Program-made: the position numbers and the translations under genes | NCBI GenBank assembly: GCA_046483385.1 | Contig: JAWODG010000103.1 | Coordinates: forward strand, 1 to 43,212 | Source: B1Sed10-231 sp046483385 | GTDB lineage: Bacteria; Planctomycetota; Brocadiia; SM23-32 | Direction: 5' to 3' | Length of the DNA stretch: 43,212 nt | In this document: positions 35,066-42,593 of the stretch, in pieces | How positions within the stretch are numbered: position 1 is the first letter of the stretch | Layout: each line of letters starts with the position of its first letter | The notes under the pieces: generated by a model | What the model was told of the DNA's origin: nothing | Seen by the model: the letters and a program-made list of their open reading frames with translations, nothing else | Databases searched by the model: none

Positions 35066-35097
35066 AAAGGGCCGGCACCAGCCGGCCCTTTTTCTTT
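35066..35097 (+). terminator. Terminator after pilin gene 1
   Basis: An 11-base stem (AAAGGGCCGGC / GCCGGCCCTTT, loop ACCA) leads into a T run. Confidence 0.9.
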
Positions 35098-35106
35098 GTA
35101 CCTGCG

Positions 35107-35385
35107 CCCGAGACCCGGTTCGTAGTGAGCGCCTTCAGGCGCTCCTTCCGTCCTTCGCGCGCATCGTACGAACGGCCGCTGAAGCGGGCTACTACGAGCG
35201 AGTGGCTCGCGCACACCTCAGGTGCCTGTAAGACGCGCGGGAGCCGGCTCGTAGTGAACGCCTTCAGGCGGTCCTTCCATCCTCCGCGCTGGTGGTGATT
35301 GGCGGGACTACCGGTCATACCCGCGCTCCGCAGGCCGGCCTCCCCACGCCAGTTGAAGCGGGCTACTACGAGCACGCTCTGCTCT
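35107..35385. repeat. REP-like palindromic repeat cluster, copy A
   Basis: Two unit types alternate. One is CGTAGTGA followed by the palindrome GAGCGCCTTCAGGCGCTC (35127-35144), with a variant at 35248-35275. The other is CCGCTGAAGCGGGCTACTACG (35176 on; variant at 35352-35373). A CACCTCAGGTG palindrome (35214-35224) lies between them. An inverted copy of the same set is at 37455-37590. Confidence 0.75.
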
Positions 35386-35592
35386 CCTGCCTTGCTCTGG
35401 GGTCTCCGCGCTCTGTGCGCCCTCAGCGGTTGAGGCCGTTTCTGCCGTTCGGTGTTCCCGCCGAAGACGGGCGAACTCCGCGTCCTCAGTGGCCCAGTGG
35501 TGCGTCCTGGCAGTTCGCCGTGGGCGTGGTGGTAGAGCTTCAGCCGTTGGAGGGGGGCGTATCGGGTGCGTCGGGCGGGCGTCGTTTTTTTC

Positions 35593-35621
35593 TTGACAGC
35601 CCCCGAGGCCTATGGTAGTAT
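35593..35621 (+). promoter_or_regulatory. Pilin promoter 2
   Basis: Perfect -35 TTGACA (35593-35598), 17-base spacer, -10 TAGTAT (35616-35621), with seven T just upstream. Confidence 0.75.
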
Positions 35622-35674
35622 GCCGCTGGTTTTGAAGAGATGATCAGATGTTATAGGTCCACGCACGAGAAGTG

Positions 35675-35686
35675 AAAGGAGGTGAG
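35675..35686 (+). promoter_or_regulatory. Conserved leader element AAAGGAGGTGAG, copy 2
   Basis: Same 12 bases as copy 1, 53 bases after the -10 box and 86 bases before the pilin ATG. No start codon follows at a usable distance. Confidence 0.7.
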
Positions 35687-35772
35687 ACGGGCTTCGCAGG
35701 CGGGACGAGACGGAAACGACCACGCAGAACAGGTCGACGTGGTGTGCATCATTTTTGTGGGAGGATGTGAAG

Positions 35773-36705
35773 ATGAAGAAGGCTTTTACGCTGATTGAAC
35801 TTCTGGTCGTAATAGCTATTATTGCTATCTTGGCTGGGATGTTGCTGCCGGCCCTTAGCAGGGCGCGCGAAGAGGCCCGCCGCTCGACTTGCCGCTCCAA
35901 CATCCGGCAGATCGGCCTGGGCCTGTCCATGCAACGCAGTTCGAACCAGGAACGTTGGGGCAAGGCATTCGAACCGGACGATGAGGGTAATATCTACGTC
36001 AACAACTGGGGGCGGCTCGCCGACAAGGGCTACATCGACGACGTTGAGGTATTCGCCTGTCCGAGCGCCCCGAACCGAATCCAGCGGCAAAAACGCACGC
36101 CGCAGTGGCTGCTGGACGCGAAGAGCTGGGGTAGCAGCGACGACGAGCCGGGCAACATGCAGGATGTCCTCAACGCCGGCTACGGCTATGACAACGGGCG
36201 GATCCACAAGAACTCCGACCCCGCTCGCGTTGTCGCCGCCGATACCCTGCACGCTCGCTGGAGCGACGAATATCCGGCTACCGACGCGCTCATTGACCCC
36301 AACCACGACGACGGCGCCTCGGTCCTGTTCGCGGACAATTCGGTCTCCTACGTCGCTGCCATTCTCCCGCACGAGCGGTGGCAGCCGGACGAGGAGGAGT
36401 TCCCCGAACTCTGGCGAACGGGCTACATGCAGAACCCGCGCCTCGACGTCGGCAATAATCCGTCCGTCAGCGATGATCCCCAGGATAACGCGGCGGGCGA
36501 CATCGATGACTTCTACGCCATCGACGGTGACGAGAGCCGCGAGTTCTCTCTGTTAACGAACGATGAGTTCGAGGCATTCCCGCGCGATCCGGAAGAAATC
36601 GACTCAATGCAGACTGGGTCCGAGGTGAGGAAGCAAGACGCGAGCGTCCAGCCGTGCTGGTACATGCATCACCAGACGGGTTGGCCGCAGGGCGAATTTG
36701 ACTGA
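35773..36705 (+). CDS. Type IV pilin-like protein 2 (H-x9-D type)
   Basis: 310 residues. The N-terminus is the same class III signal (MKKA-FTLIELLVV), followed by the amphipathic helix LPALSRAREEARRSTCRSN typical of PVC pilin-like proteins. The central part has SDPARVVAAD and NHDDGASVLFADN (His178-x9-Asp188, with Asn in place of Gly), then GYMQNPRLDV from residue 217 and DDFYAIDG. Shorter than its paralogs, mainly in the C-terminal part. GGGAGG lies 8 bases before the ATG. The start region is nearly the same as in pilin 1, which suggests recent duplication or gene conversion of the 5' part. Confidence 0.85.
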   Translation: MKKAFTLIELLVVIAIIAILAGMLLPALSRAREEARRSTCRSNIRQIGLGLSMQRSSNQERWGKAFEPDDEGNIYVNNWGRLADKGYIDDVEVFACPSAPNRIQRQKRTPQWLLDAKSWGSSDDEPGNMQDVLNAGYGYDNGRIHKNSDPARVVAADTLHARWSDEYPATDALIDPNHDDGASVLFADNSVSYVAAILPHERWQPDEEEFPELWRTGYMQNPRLDVGNNPSVSDDPQDNAAGDIDDFYAIDGDESREFSLLTNDEFEAFPRDPEEIDSMQTGSEVRKQDASVQPCWYMHHQTGWPQGEFD

Positions 36706-36728
36706 TCCGAATCTCGGTTCGGTATTCC

Positions 36729-36761
36729 GACGGGATGGCGTCCACCGGGCGTCATCCCGTC
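36729..36761 (+). other. Stem-loop after pilin gene 2
   Basis: GACGGGATGGCG pairs with CGTCATCCCGTC (11 of 12 pairs) around a 9-base loop, 23 bases after the stop codon. There is no T run, so it may be an mRNA 3' end stabiliser rather than a classic terminator. A related stem (GGGATGGCG) follows pilin gene 3. Confidence 0.55.
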
Positions 36762-36854
36762 CGTACGTACGGGCTTGTTAGTGCTACTTTGTCAACTCGA
36801 ATCCGAGCGCCTCTTTCCCAGTCGTGCCCGCGTCTCGGTCGTGTGACTGAGAGT

Positions 36855-37087
36855 TGTCATTCCGAGTTCGCCGTACGGCGCAACGAGGAATCTCCGACCT
36901 GAAAGCGGCGCGTCCCCAGGTCGTGCTACACGGTCCTGACAGCGCCCGCTTCGCCCTTACCGGGCCGTGTCGGCTCCGCGCGCAAGGCCGAGTGCCGGGC
37001 GTCGGGAACACAGCGCACAATGTCGTAGATCCGCGCTTGCGGCCCGTAAGCGCCAGATGCCCAGCCAAAGCGGCTTCAGGATGACAA
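36855..37087. repeat. Dispersed repeat with TGTCATTCCGAG ... GGATGACA ends
   Basis: The unit begins TTGTCATTCCGAG, contains a GCCGTACGGC palindrome (36870-36879) and CGAGGAATCTC, and ends CTTCAGGATGACAA. The ends are inverted copies (TGTCAT / ATGACA). This general pattern is widespread as an intergenic repeat in many bacteria. The 20 bases 36865-36884 recur exactly at 37658-37677. Confidence 0.6.
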
Positions 37088-37255
37088 TCTCACGTCGTGC
37101 TACCGCGCTTCAAGTAGCCGGTCTCCGACGAGAGTACCGGAACATGACAAAGTAGCATTAGGAACCGTCCTGGTGGAGCGTGAAGACGGATTCATCGGGT
37201 TCGGTTGGCGCTGTGACCCAAGGGGAGAGGGCACGGCCGCCCGGAAAAGAACCGG

Positions 37256-37425
37256 GCGCCGGCAAGCCGGCGCTCCAGGGAGCACGTCACGGTCAACGCA
37301 AAGTTGCGCAGTGTGCACGAACCGTGAATTCTGGAGTGCGGCGCCTTGGCGCCGCCTTGCGTCCTGCCGGTTCACCGGCAGGCAGCGGGGCTTGTCCGCC
37401 TCAGGCGGGCTTGCCCCGCCGCCGT
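37256..37425. repeat. Nested GC-rich palindromes
   Basis: It includes GCGCCGGC-AA-GCCGGCGC (37256-37273), GGCGCCTTGGCGCC after TTCTGGAGTGCGG (from 37329; the 14 bases TTCTGGAGTGCGGC recur at 37644-37657) and a long hairpin GCGGGGC ... CCGCCTCAGGCGG ... GCCCCGC (from 37385). Confidence 0.6.
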
Positions 37426-37454
37426 CACCGATAGTCGCCCCATCTTAGTGCGTG

Positions 37455-37590
37455 CAGAGGGCGGAGAGGAGCGCCTGAAGGCGCTCAGTACGAGCCGGTT
37501 CCCGCGGGCGTTGCGGGCACCTCAGGTGGGCGCGAGCCAGCCGCTCGCAAGTAGCCCGCTTCAGCGGGCGTGGGAAGGCCGGGCGCGCAG
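37455..37590. repeat. REP-like palindromic repeat cluster, copy B (inverted relative to copy A)
   Basis: GAGCGCCTGAAGGCGCTC (37469-37486) followed by AGTACGAGCCGG is the reverse complement of the unit at 35116-35144. CACCTCAGGTG and AGTAGCCCGCTTCAGCGGG (from 37550) repeat the other units of copy A. Confidence 0.75.
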
Positions 37591-37993
37591 AGGGCGGATG
37601 TGATCGTTTTATCTGGAAACCGGATACGGCATCGACGGCCTGGTTCTGGAGTGCGGCAGTTCGCCGTACGGCGCAACGGCCGCTTTGTCATCGGCGGCGC
37701 CTGCTCCGCCCAACAGAGCTCGATGACCCGGCGATTGCAAGGGTGAGATCCCTGGCTGGGCTTATGGCATGGCCACTGACATGTTGGGTAAGGACAAGCC
37801 TTCGGAGCCCGGCCGAGCGAGAACGAGTGACGGCAAGGCGCCTGCTCCGTTCTCCGGACCCTCTCCCCGGTCTCCGCGTTCTCAAGACCCCGGGGTTCAA
37901 GGCGGCCGTCAGCAACGGCACTCCGCTTTCGGCGGGGCAGCCGGCCGAGGCCGAGCCGTCCTCAGGCGCCGCAGGGCCAACTTCGGCGTCCAA

Positions 37994-38190
37994 GGGTCGG
38001 AGACGAAGACGATTCGGGGCACGTGGCCGCTTTCGCCACCCCCACGGCATCCCGGTCTCCGTGCCTTTGTGCCTTCGCGTGAGAACAGGTTTGTGGTTCC
38101 GTCCTGAGCCCCGCCGCAGGCGGGGCCGTCGTGTCGTCGTGGTTAGCCTGTGCCGTTCTGCGCGTTCTCTGCGGTTCAAGACAGGCGACC
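37994..38190. repeat. Dispersed repeat, second copy of the 31318-31500 element
   Basis: Aligns over about 190 bases with the gap beside the DUF711 gene, in the same orientation, with shared blocks GACGA-GACGAT, TTTCGCC, GTGCCTTTGTG, GTGAGAACA, GTTCCGTC, CAGGCGGG and GTCGTCGTGGTTAGC. No coding frame is conserved between the two copies. Confidence 0.65.
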
Positions 38191-38232
38191 CCGGACGAGG
38201 AGCGGCCCCGGCCGGCGTGCCTCTTTTTTTAC

Positions 38233-38261
38233 TTGACAGGCCGTGGGCTCCGTGCTAAGAT
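38233..38261 (+). promoter_or_regulatory. Pilin promoter 3
   Basis: Perfect -35 TTGACA (38233-38238), 17-base spacer, -10 TAAGAT (38256-38261), with seven T just upstream. Confidence 0.75.
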
Positions 38262-38316
38262 TACGGCGGTTTTGAGGACGATACATATCTGTGGAGCTTT
38301 GATTTCCCGGCCGAAG

Positions 38317-38328
38317 AAAGGAGGTGAG
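38317..38328 (+). promoter_or_regulatory. Conserved leader element AAAGGAGGTGAG, copy 3
   Basis: Same 12 bases as copies 1 and 2, 55 bases after the -10 box and 101 bases before the pilin ATG. The first transcribed bases (GGTTTTGAGGA) also match leader 2. Confidence 0.7.
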
Positions 38329-38429
38329 CGGGAACCTGGCGAGCGAGGAGAGGAAAACGCCTCTACGCGTGGCACGCGTCGCACACGCGTGGCAGTTGAA
38401 GGACTCCATTACTGTGGGAGGATGTTAAG

Positions 38430-39485
38430 ATGAAGAAGGCGTTTACGCTGATTGAACTTCTGGTCGTCATTGCAATCATTGCAATCTTGGCGGCAATGCT
38501 GATGCCGGCGCTGGAGCGGGCCCGCAGCGCCGCACGCAAGTCGTCTTGTGCATCGAATATTCATAACCTGGGTCTGGCGTTGAGCATGTTCCGGGACGAC
38601 AGCAACGGGGAGTGGGATCGGAGCCCGTGCACGTTCCTTGACTACGGAGGGTGCCAGACGATGGGTTTCGTCATGAACGACGGCTACCTGAAGGACTGGG
38701 ACGTGCTGGTGTGCCCGGAACTGGACTCACCGGGGCGTCGCGAGCCCAAACTGTACGTCCAGTACGGGAATCAGGGCGCTTGGTCCCGCTGCCAGTGGCC
38801 CCGAGGCGAGGGCACCGGTGGAGGGAACTATACACCGTGGTGGGGCCCGGAGGAGATGTGCTACTTCTATGACGAGTTCCGGATACCGTCGAATCCGAAT
38901 TCGGCTCGAGTTGTGGCGGCGGACGGGATCGCGATGTGCACCGAGTACGGGCCCGAGCCGGCCAACCACGACGACGGCGCGAATCTCCTGTTCGTCGACA
39001 TGGCCGTCCAGTGGACTACGAAACTCAGCCCGGACAAGCGGTGGACCGAGGAAGCCTCCGAGTTTTTCCCACGCGCCGGCCGCGGCCTTCAGGGTTTGGA
39101 GGGCACCTGGGTGCGGTACGGATACGTGCCCAACCCACGCCTGGACGAGGACGAAGCGCAGGATGACGACGGTGACCCTGTCTTCGACACGGATGATGTT
39201 TACATGATCGAGGGCACCCGAGACAACCCGAGGGAGCCGGACGAGTGGCACGGTTACGCCCCGTCTGACCGCTGCGACAGCCAGACGGGCCAAGGGCGGC
39301 CGAGCAAAACGGACGCTGCCGTCGCCGGCGGCATGGTCGGTGAAGGCTGGGTGACGCCCGATATCGGCTGCAACGGATGGCCCTGGCGCGGCATCCACGG
39401 CGATTTCTACGACGACGAGGGCGCCGGTTACCACGGCTGGATGTGGGGGGTGCCCGAGGAGTTCGAATCCCGTGTGTACGACTGA
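38430..39485 (+). CDS. Type IV pilin-like protein 3 (H-x9-D type)
   Basis: 351 residues with the same class III signal (MKKA-FTLIELLVV, predicted cut after Ala4). The body has NPNSARVVAADG and NHDDGANLLFVDM (His180-x9-Asp190, Met in place of Gly). It also has GYVPNPRLDED from residue 231, DDVYMIEGTRDN and a glycine/tryptophan-rich C-terminus (GWPWRGIHGDFYDDEGAGY). It is the closest paralog of pilin 2 in the middle region, while the first 40 codons match both others. GGGAGG lies 8 bases before the ATG. It is followed by two stem-loops. Confidence 0.85.
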   Translation: MKKAFTLIELLVVIAIIAILAAMLMPALERARSAARKSSCASNIHNLGLALSMFRDDSNGEWDRSPCTFLDYGGCQTMGFVMNDGYLKDWDVLVCPELDSPGRREPKLYVQYGNQGAWSRCQWPRGEGTGGGNYTPWWGPEEMCYFYDEFRIPSNPNSARVVAADGIAMCTEYGPEPANHDDGANLLFVDMAVQWTTKLSPDKRWTEEASEFFPRAGRGLQGLEGTWVRYGYVPNPRLDEDEAQDDDGDPVFDTDDVYMIEGTRDNPREPDEWHGYAPSDRCDSQTGQGRPSKTDAAVAGGMVGEGWVTPDIGCNGWPWRGIHGDFYDDEGAGYHGWMWGVPEEFESRVYD

Positions 39486-39498
39486 GCTCTAATACTCA

Positions 39499-39570
39499 GG
39501 GAAGGGACTGACCTTCCCGGAAGGCCCGAGTTGTGCGGGATGGCGTCGGCCCACGGTCCGCCATCCCGCA
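39499..39570 (+). other. Two stem-loops after pilin gene 3
   Basis: GGGAAGG/CCTTCCC with a 6-base loop (39499-39518), then a perfect 12-base stem TGCGGGATGGCG / CGCCATCCCGCA with a 13-base loop (39534-39570). There is no T run. The second stem shares GGGATGGCGTC with the stem-loop after pilin gene 2. Confidence 0.6.
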
Positions 39571-39658
39571 TACTGTCTCCGGTTGCTGCATAGGCATTCG
39601 CCATGCTGCGCGGCACAGGAAATGGACTCTTCGAGAGTGAAATAGTGGGGCATGCGGT

Positions 39659-40123
39659 ATGAAATGGAAACCTGTGCTTTACGTGCTTGTATTGATTGCA
39701 ATTGTTGTTCTCGTTGTTGTTGCCCTGACCGGTAGGAAGGAGGAGGCAGGGGGCGGACCCGCCGGCGGAGCCGGTGGTGCCGGCCGGGAGTCGCCGGAGT
39801 CGGTGACGCTGCAGTACGACCGTGTCGGCGAGCAGGCGGCTGATGTGCCGTTCGACTTCCTGACCGGTAAAGAACTGGAGGGAACAGGTTGGGTTGTCTC
39901 CGGGGACGAACAGGGCGTCCGCATCGACGCTGACGAGCCTGGAACCGCTACCGACGGGGCGGAGATACAGCTTAGCCTCGACCCGGAAGCTCCCGGGGAG
40001 GTTCCGGGGGAGGGAGAGCAGGTCACCTTCCGGGGCGAGGTGTCGGAATGGGAGATGCAGGGCGGCAAGCTGCAGGTCTCCCTGCGCAATGGCCAGGTAG
40101 AGCCGGCAGAGCAGCCGAGGTAG
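39659..40123 (+). CDS. Membrane-anchored protein with a small OB-like beta domain
   Basis: 154 residues. One hydrophobic segment (VLYVLVLIAIVVLVVVALT, about 6-24) is followed by a Gly/Glu-rich linker and a beta-rich domain ending in EQVTFRGEVSEWEMQGGKLQ and VSLRNGQVEP. This is the pattern of the tRNA-anti-like/OB-fold domains that occur in small exported proteins. The assignment is weak and the function is unknown. It follows pilin gene 3 by 173 bases and is convergent with the TIM-barrel gene; a GC stem (40155-40191) lies between them. Confidence 0.6.
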   Translation: MKWKPVLYVLVLIAIVVLVVVALTGRKEEAGGGPAGGAGGAGRESPESVTLQYDRVGEQAADVPFDFLTGKELEGTGWVVSGDEQGVRIDADEPGTATDGAEIQLSLDPEAPGEVPGEGEQVTFRGEVSEWEMQGGKLQVSLRNGQVEPAEQPR

Positions 40124-40205
40124 ACGCCGGACCTGGTAGCCCTCACGCTATGACGGCGATCGGTGACTCCGTTGCGGGGCCGCCGGTCGCCTTCTCATTG
40201 GGCGC

Positions 40206-41015
40206 TCAGATGTAGCGGCGCAGCAGCGCGAGGCCTCGTTCGGAGGAGTCCGCCGGGTCGTCCTTGCCGTAGTACTCCAGCACGATGTGCCCGTCGTAGC
40301 CGGCCGCGCGCAGTATCTCGATCAAACGCTCCACGTCCACGTAGGGGTGTTCGCCGTTGTCGGTGAACTCGTTGCCCACTTTCAGGTGGGCGTTTGCGGC
40401 CAGCGGAGCCACCCTCTCCGTCTCGGTGTATATCGCTTCCAGCGCGCGCTCGCTGCGGTGGCGGAAGTCCGGCACGAAGTTGGTGAAGTCCGGGTTGGTC
40501 TTCAGGTGACTGCTGCCGACGCGCCGGATTATCTCGATGAGCCCGTCCGCCCCGCGGCTGACCGAGCTGTGGTTCTCGATGCACAGCATCACGTCGTGCT
40601 CCTCGGCCACCGGCATCACCTCCCGGTAGGCGTCGATGACGCGGTAGCTTTCCATGAAAGGGTCGTCGCCGGAGGTGTGATAGCCGGTGAAGGTGTTCAT
40701 TCTCTCTATCCCGGCCTCGCCGGTATAGACGATCCAGTCCTTCATCCGCTCGACCTGCTCGGCGCGCTGTGTGGCCAGGGGTTGGGCGAAGTCGTTGGCG
40801 GCGATCACCGAGGAGATGTCCAGGCCGAGTTCCCCGGCCCGCTCGGCGACCCGCTTCAGGTGGCCGCCGGGATTCTCCTGGTCCACGTGGCTGGGATATA
40901 TCTCCACCCCGTCGGCCCCCTGTTTCCGGGCCTCCCCCAGGAACGCCATCAGGTCGAAGTCCTCTCTGTTCTCGAACCAGCTACGGTAACTCCACGAACT
41001 GAGCGAAGCCAGCAT
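40206..41015 (-). CDS. Sugar phosphate isomerase/epimerase (AP endonuclease 2-type TIM barrel)
   Basis: 269 residues. The barrel shows the xylose isomerase-like pattern: DGVEIYPSHVD near the second strand, a metal-site Glu in LCIENHSSVSRG, LKTNPDFTNFVPDF (Asp), AHLKVG (His) and VLEYYGKDDP (Glu) at the last strand. Members isomerise or epimerise sugars or inositol derivatives, often next to Gfo/Idh dehydrogenases, as here. A strong GGAGGG lies 6 bases before the ATG, which decides the start although the frame is open for 210 bases upstream. Confidence 0.88.
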   Translation of the reverse strand: MLASLSSWSYRSWFENREDFDLMAFLGEARKQGADGVEIYPSHVDQENPGGHLKRVAERAGELGLDISSVIAANDFAQPLATQRAEQVERMKDWIVYTGEAGIERMNTFTGYHTSGDDPFMESYRVIDAYREVMPVAEEHDVMLCIENHSSVSRGADGLIEIIRRVGSSHLKTNPDFTNFVPDFRHRSERALEAIYTETERVAPLAANAHLKVGNEFTDNGEHPYVDVERLIEILRAAGYDGHIVLEYYGKDDPADSSERGLALLRRYI

Positions 41016-41280
41016 GGTAAACCCTCCCTCTATTCGGTGAAGACCTCTCACACGAGAGGCTAACCCAAATCTCCGTGCGGGACGAGTGCAGGGGCGAAGC
41101 CGGGGTGCATCGCAGGCAGAACGAAGGCACTCGCCCGCCGATTGCGGGGAGTCATCGTCGGAGGGCCACGCTTTGTCGTGGCCGACCTGCGGACGCGACG
41201 GAGCGCGTCGCTCCGAAAACCGCACTCCTGTCCGACTGAGCCCGCTGCGCCGTGTCCGGAGACGCTCTTGAAACGCGCTG
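41016..41280. repeat. Intergenic gap with two palindromes
   Basis: GGCCACG-6-CGTGGCC (41164-41183) and GCGACG-5-CGTCGC (41195-41211) form adjacent hairpins between the two sugar genes. I see no gene here. The pair may be one more dispersed repeat, but there is no second copy in the window. Confidence 0.5.
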
Positions 41281-42387
41281 TCAAACGTCCAAAGCCGTTG
41301 ATTCCGAGTGCTGCTCGACCTCCTCGGGCGTCACCTCCCGGCCCAGTTGCTGGGACAGGTAGATGCCCTCGCTTATGAGCATGGTCTTCAGGCCGATCTC
41401 CGCGGTGGGCGCCAGTTCCGTGCGTCCCTGCAGGGCGGCCACCCAGTGGTGCTGCGGGCTGAGGTAGGCGCTCGTCTCCTCCGGGAAGACCCGCGACCAG
41501 CGCGTGTGGGCGCTGCCCAGGTCGAAGGTCCCGTCCATCTCCATGTCGCTGATGGTGGTGTGGAACTCGAAGGGGGTGAGGCTGATGCCGCCCTTTGAGC
41601 CGACGATCTTGCTGCCGTCGGTGCCGGACAGGTGGATGGCCCATGCCTCCTCGATGAAGAACGTCACGCCGGGGTCCAGCCGCACCAGGCCGACGCCCAG
41701 CTCCTCGACGTCGTAGCCGCTCTCCTCCCGGCGCTCCTCATACATGGGCATCTCCTGATGGGTGGAACCGGAGACGGTGGCCACCTCGACGTCGCCCATG
41801 AGATACAGAAGCTGGCTGATGGAGTAGACGCCCATGTCGAACAGGGCGCCGCCGGCGGCAACGTCTTTCTTGACGAACGAACTGGTGCCGTAGCCGTCCA
41901 CGAAGGGGCGGCCGCGCCGGCGGTAGTGGCTGCTTTTGGCGTAGTAGACGTCGCCGAGCCAGCCGTCTTCGATAAGCCGGCGGGCGGCCTGGGTTTCCTT
42001 GCTGAACAGGCGTCCGCTCTGCATGGACAGCATGCGGTCCAGCTCGCGGGACCTGTCGACCATCCGCTTGGCGTCCACGTAGGAGCCGGCCAGAGGCTTT
42101 TCGCAGTAAACGTGTTTGCCGGCCTCCATGGCGGCGATGCTGACCGGGGCGTGGAGGTTGTTGTGCAGGCAGACGTCGACGGCCACTATCTCGTCGAGCT
42201 GGAGCATCTCGCGGAAGTCGGTGAAGACCTGCGGCACGTCCCAGCGCGCGGCGGCCTTCCGGGCGGCCCCCTCGTCGATGTCGCAGACGGCCACGACGGA
42301 AGCGCCGGAGACGTTCTGGTACTTCTTCAGGTGACTGTTGCCGATCTGACCGGTGCCGATGACGCCGATTTTGACTTTGTCCGACAT
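41281..42387 (-). CDS. Gfo/Idh/MocA family NAD(P)-dependent oxidoreductase (second)
   Basis: 368 residues. The Rossmann motif is GVIGTGQIG (8-16) with the acidic strand end VCDID, and EKP is at 96-98 (VYCEKPLAG). The C-terminal domain has GGALFDMGVYSISQLLYLMG, with Asp/Tyr where the family often has the DxxxH of the active-site helix. The substrate is unknown, probably a sugar or inositol. Same strand as the TIM-barrel gene, so the two may act on one pathway. The ATG at 42387 is chosen because the Rossmann motif follows directly; the longer frame (to 42579) crosses its promoter. Confidence 0.9.
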   Translation of the reverse strand: MSDKVKIGVIGTGQIGNSHLKKYQNVSGASVVAVCDIDEGAARKAAARWDVPQVFTDFREMLQLDEIVAVDVCLHNNLHAPVSIAAMEAGKHVYCEKPLAGSYVDAKRMVDRSRELDRMLSMQSGRLFSKETQAARRLIEDGWLGDVYYAKSSHYRRRGRPFVDGYGTSSFVKKDVAAGGALFDMGVYSISQLLYLMGDVEVATVSGSTHQEMPMYEERREESGYDVEELGVGLVRLDPGVTFFIEEAWAIHLSGTDGSKIVGSKGGISLTPFEFHTTISDMEMDGTFDLGSAHTRWSRVFPEETSAYLSPQHHWVAALQGRTELAPTAEIGLKTMLISEGIYLSQQLGREVTPEEVEQHSESTALDV

Positions 42388-42474
42388 GGCAGGGGAAATC
42401 CATCCAGAGGAACGGGGCAATTCACACGTGCTCCCCGAGGGCGGGGGCGGCCGCACCGCGCGGCCGAAACGCAC

Positions 42475-42504
42475 ATTGTAGTTGCGGAGGCGGGCGCTCG
42501 CCAA
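42475..42504 (-). promoter_or_regulatory. Promoter of the second Gfo/Idh gene
   Basis: On the minus strand: -35 TTGGCG (42504-42499), 18-base spacer, -10 TACAAT (42480-42475). Confidence 0.45.
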
Positions 42505-42531
42505 CGGAAACCCGTTTTTCCGGGGGTCTGC

Positions 42532-42560
42532 TTGTTGGCCTGCTGCGCAGGTTGTAACAT
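42532..42560 (+). promoter_or_regulatory. Promoter of the GH130-like gene
   Basis: -35 TTGTTG (42532-42537), 17-base spacer, -10 TAACAT (42555-42560). The spacer contains the short palindrome CCTGC-TGC-GCAGG. Confidence 0.4.
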
Positions 42561-42593
42561 GGCCGCGCGTCAGACCCATTCGGAGCCGGCATC

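Larger units (their letters stand above)
35044..35592. other. Non-coding island between pilin genes 1 and 2
   Basis: It contains a terminator (35066-35097), a cluster of palindromic repeats (about 35107-35385) and a stretch (35386-35590) with fragments similar to the dispersed repeat at 31318 and 37994 (for example TCCGCGCTCTGTGCGCC). Short open frames here have no ribosome sites or recognisable products. Confidence 0.6.
36706..38232. other. 1.5 kb non-coding repeat island between pilin genes 2 and 3
   Basis: No credible gene: open frames are short, lack ribosome sites, and cross the repeats. From left to right it holds a stem-loop (36729-36761), a TGTCATTCCGAG-type repeat (36855-37087), nested palindromes (37256-37425), an inverted copy of the REP-like cluster (37455-37590), a second copy of a 20-base unit (37658-37677) and a second copy of the 31318 repeat (37994-38190). 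The stretches 37088-37255 and 37690-37990 show nothing recognisable. Confidence 0.65.

Noticed and set aside
35044..38232. Possible CRISPR array or insertion sequence in the repeat islands
   Set aside because: The repeats are palindromic and irregularly spaced with no uniform spacers, and there is no transposase gene or terminal repeats with target duplication.
39455..39485. GTTCGAATCCC, a match to the T-loop of tRNAs
   Set aside because: It encodes the end of pilin 3, and no acceptor stem, D-loop or anticodon arm can be folded upstream.
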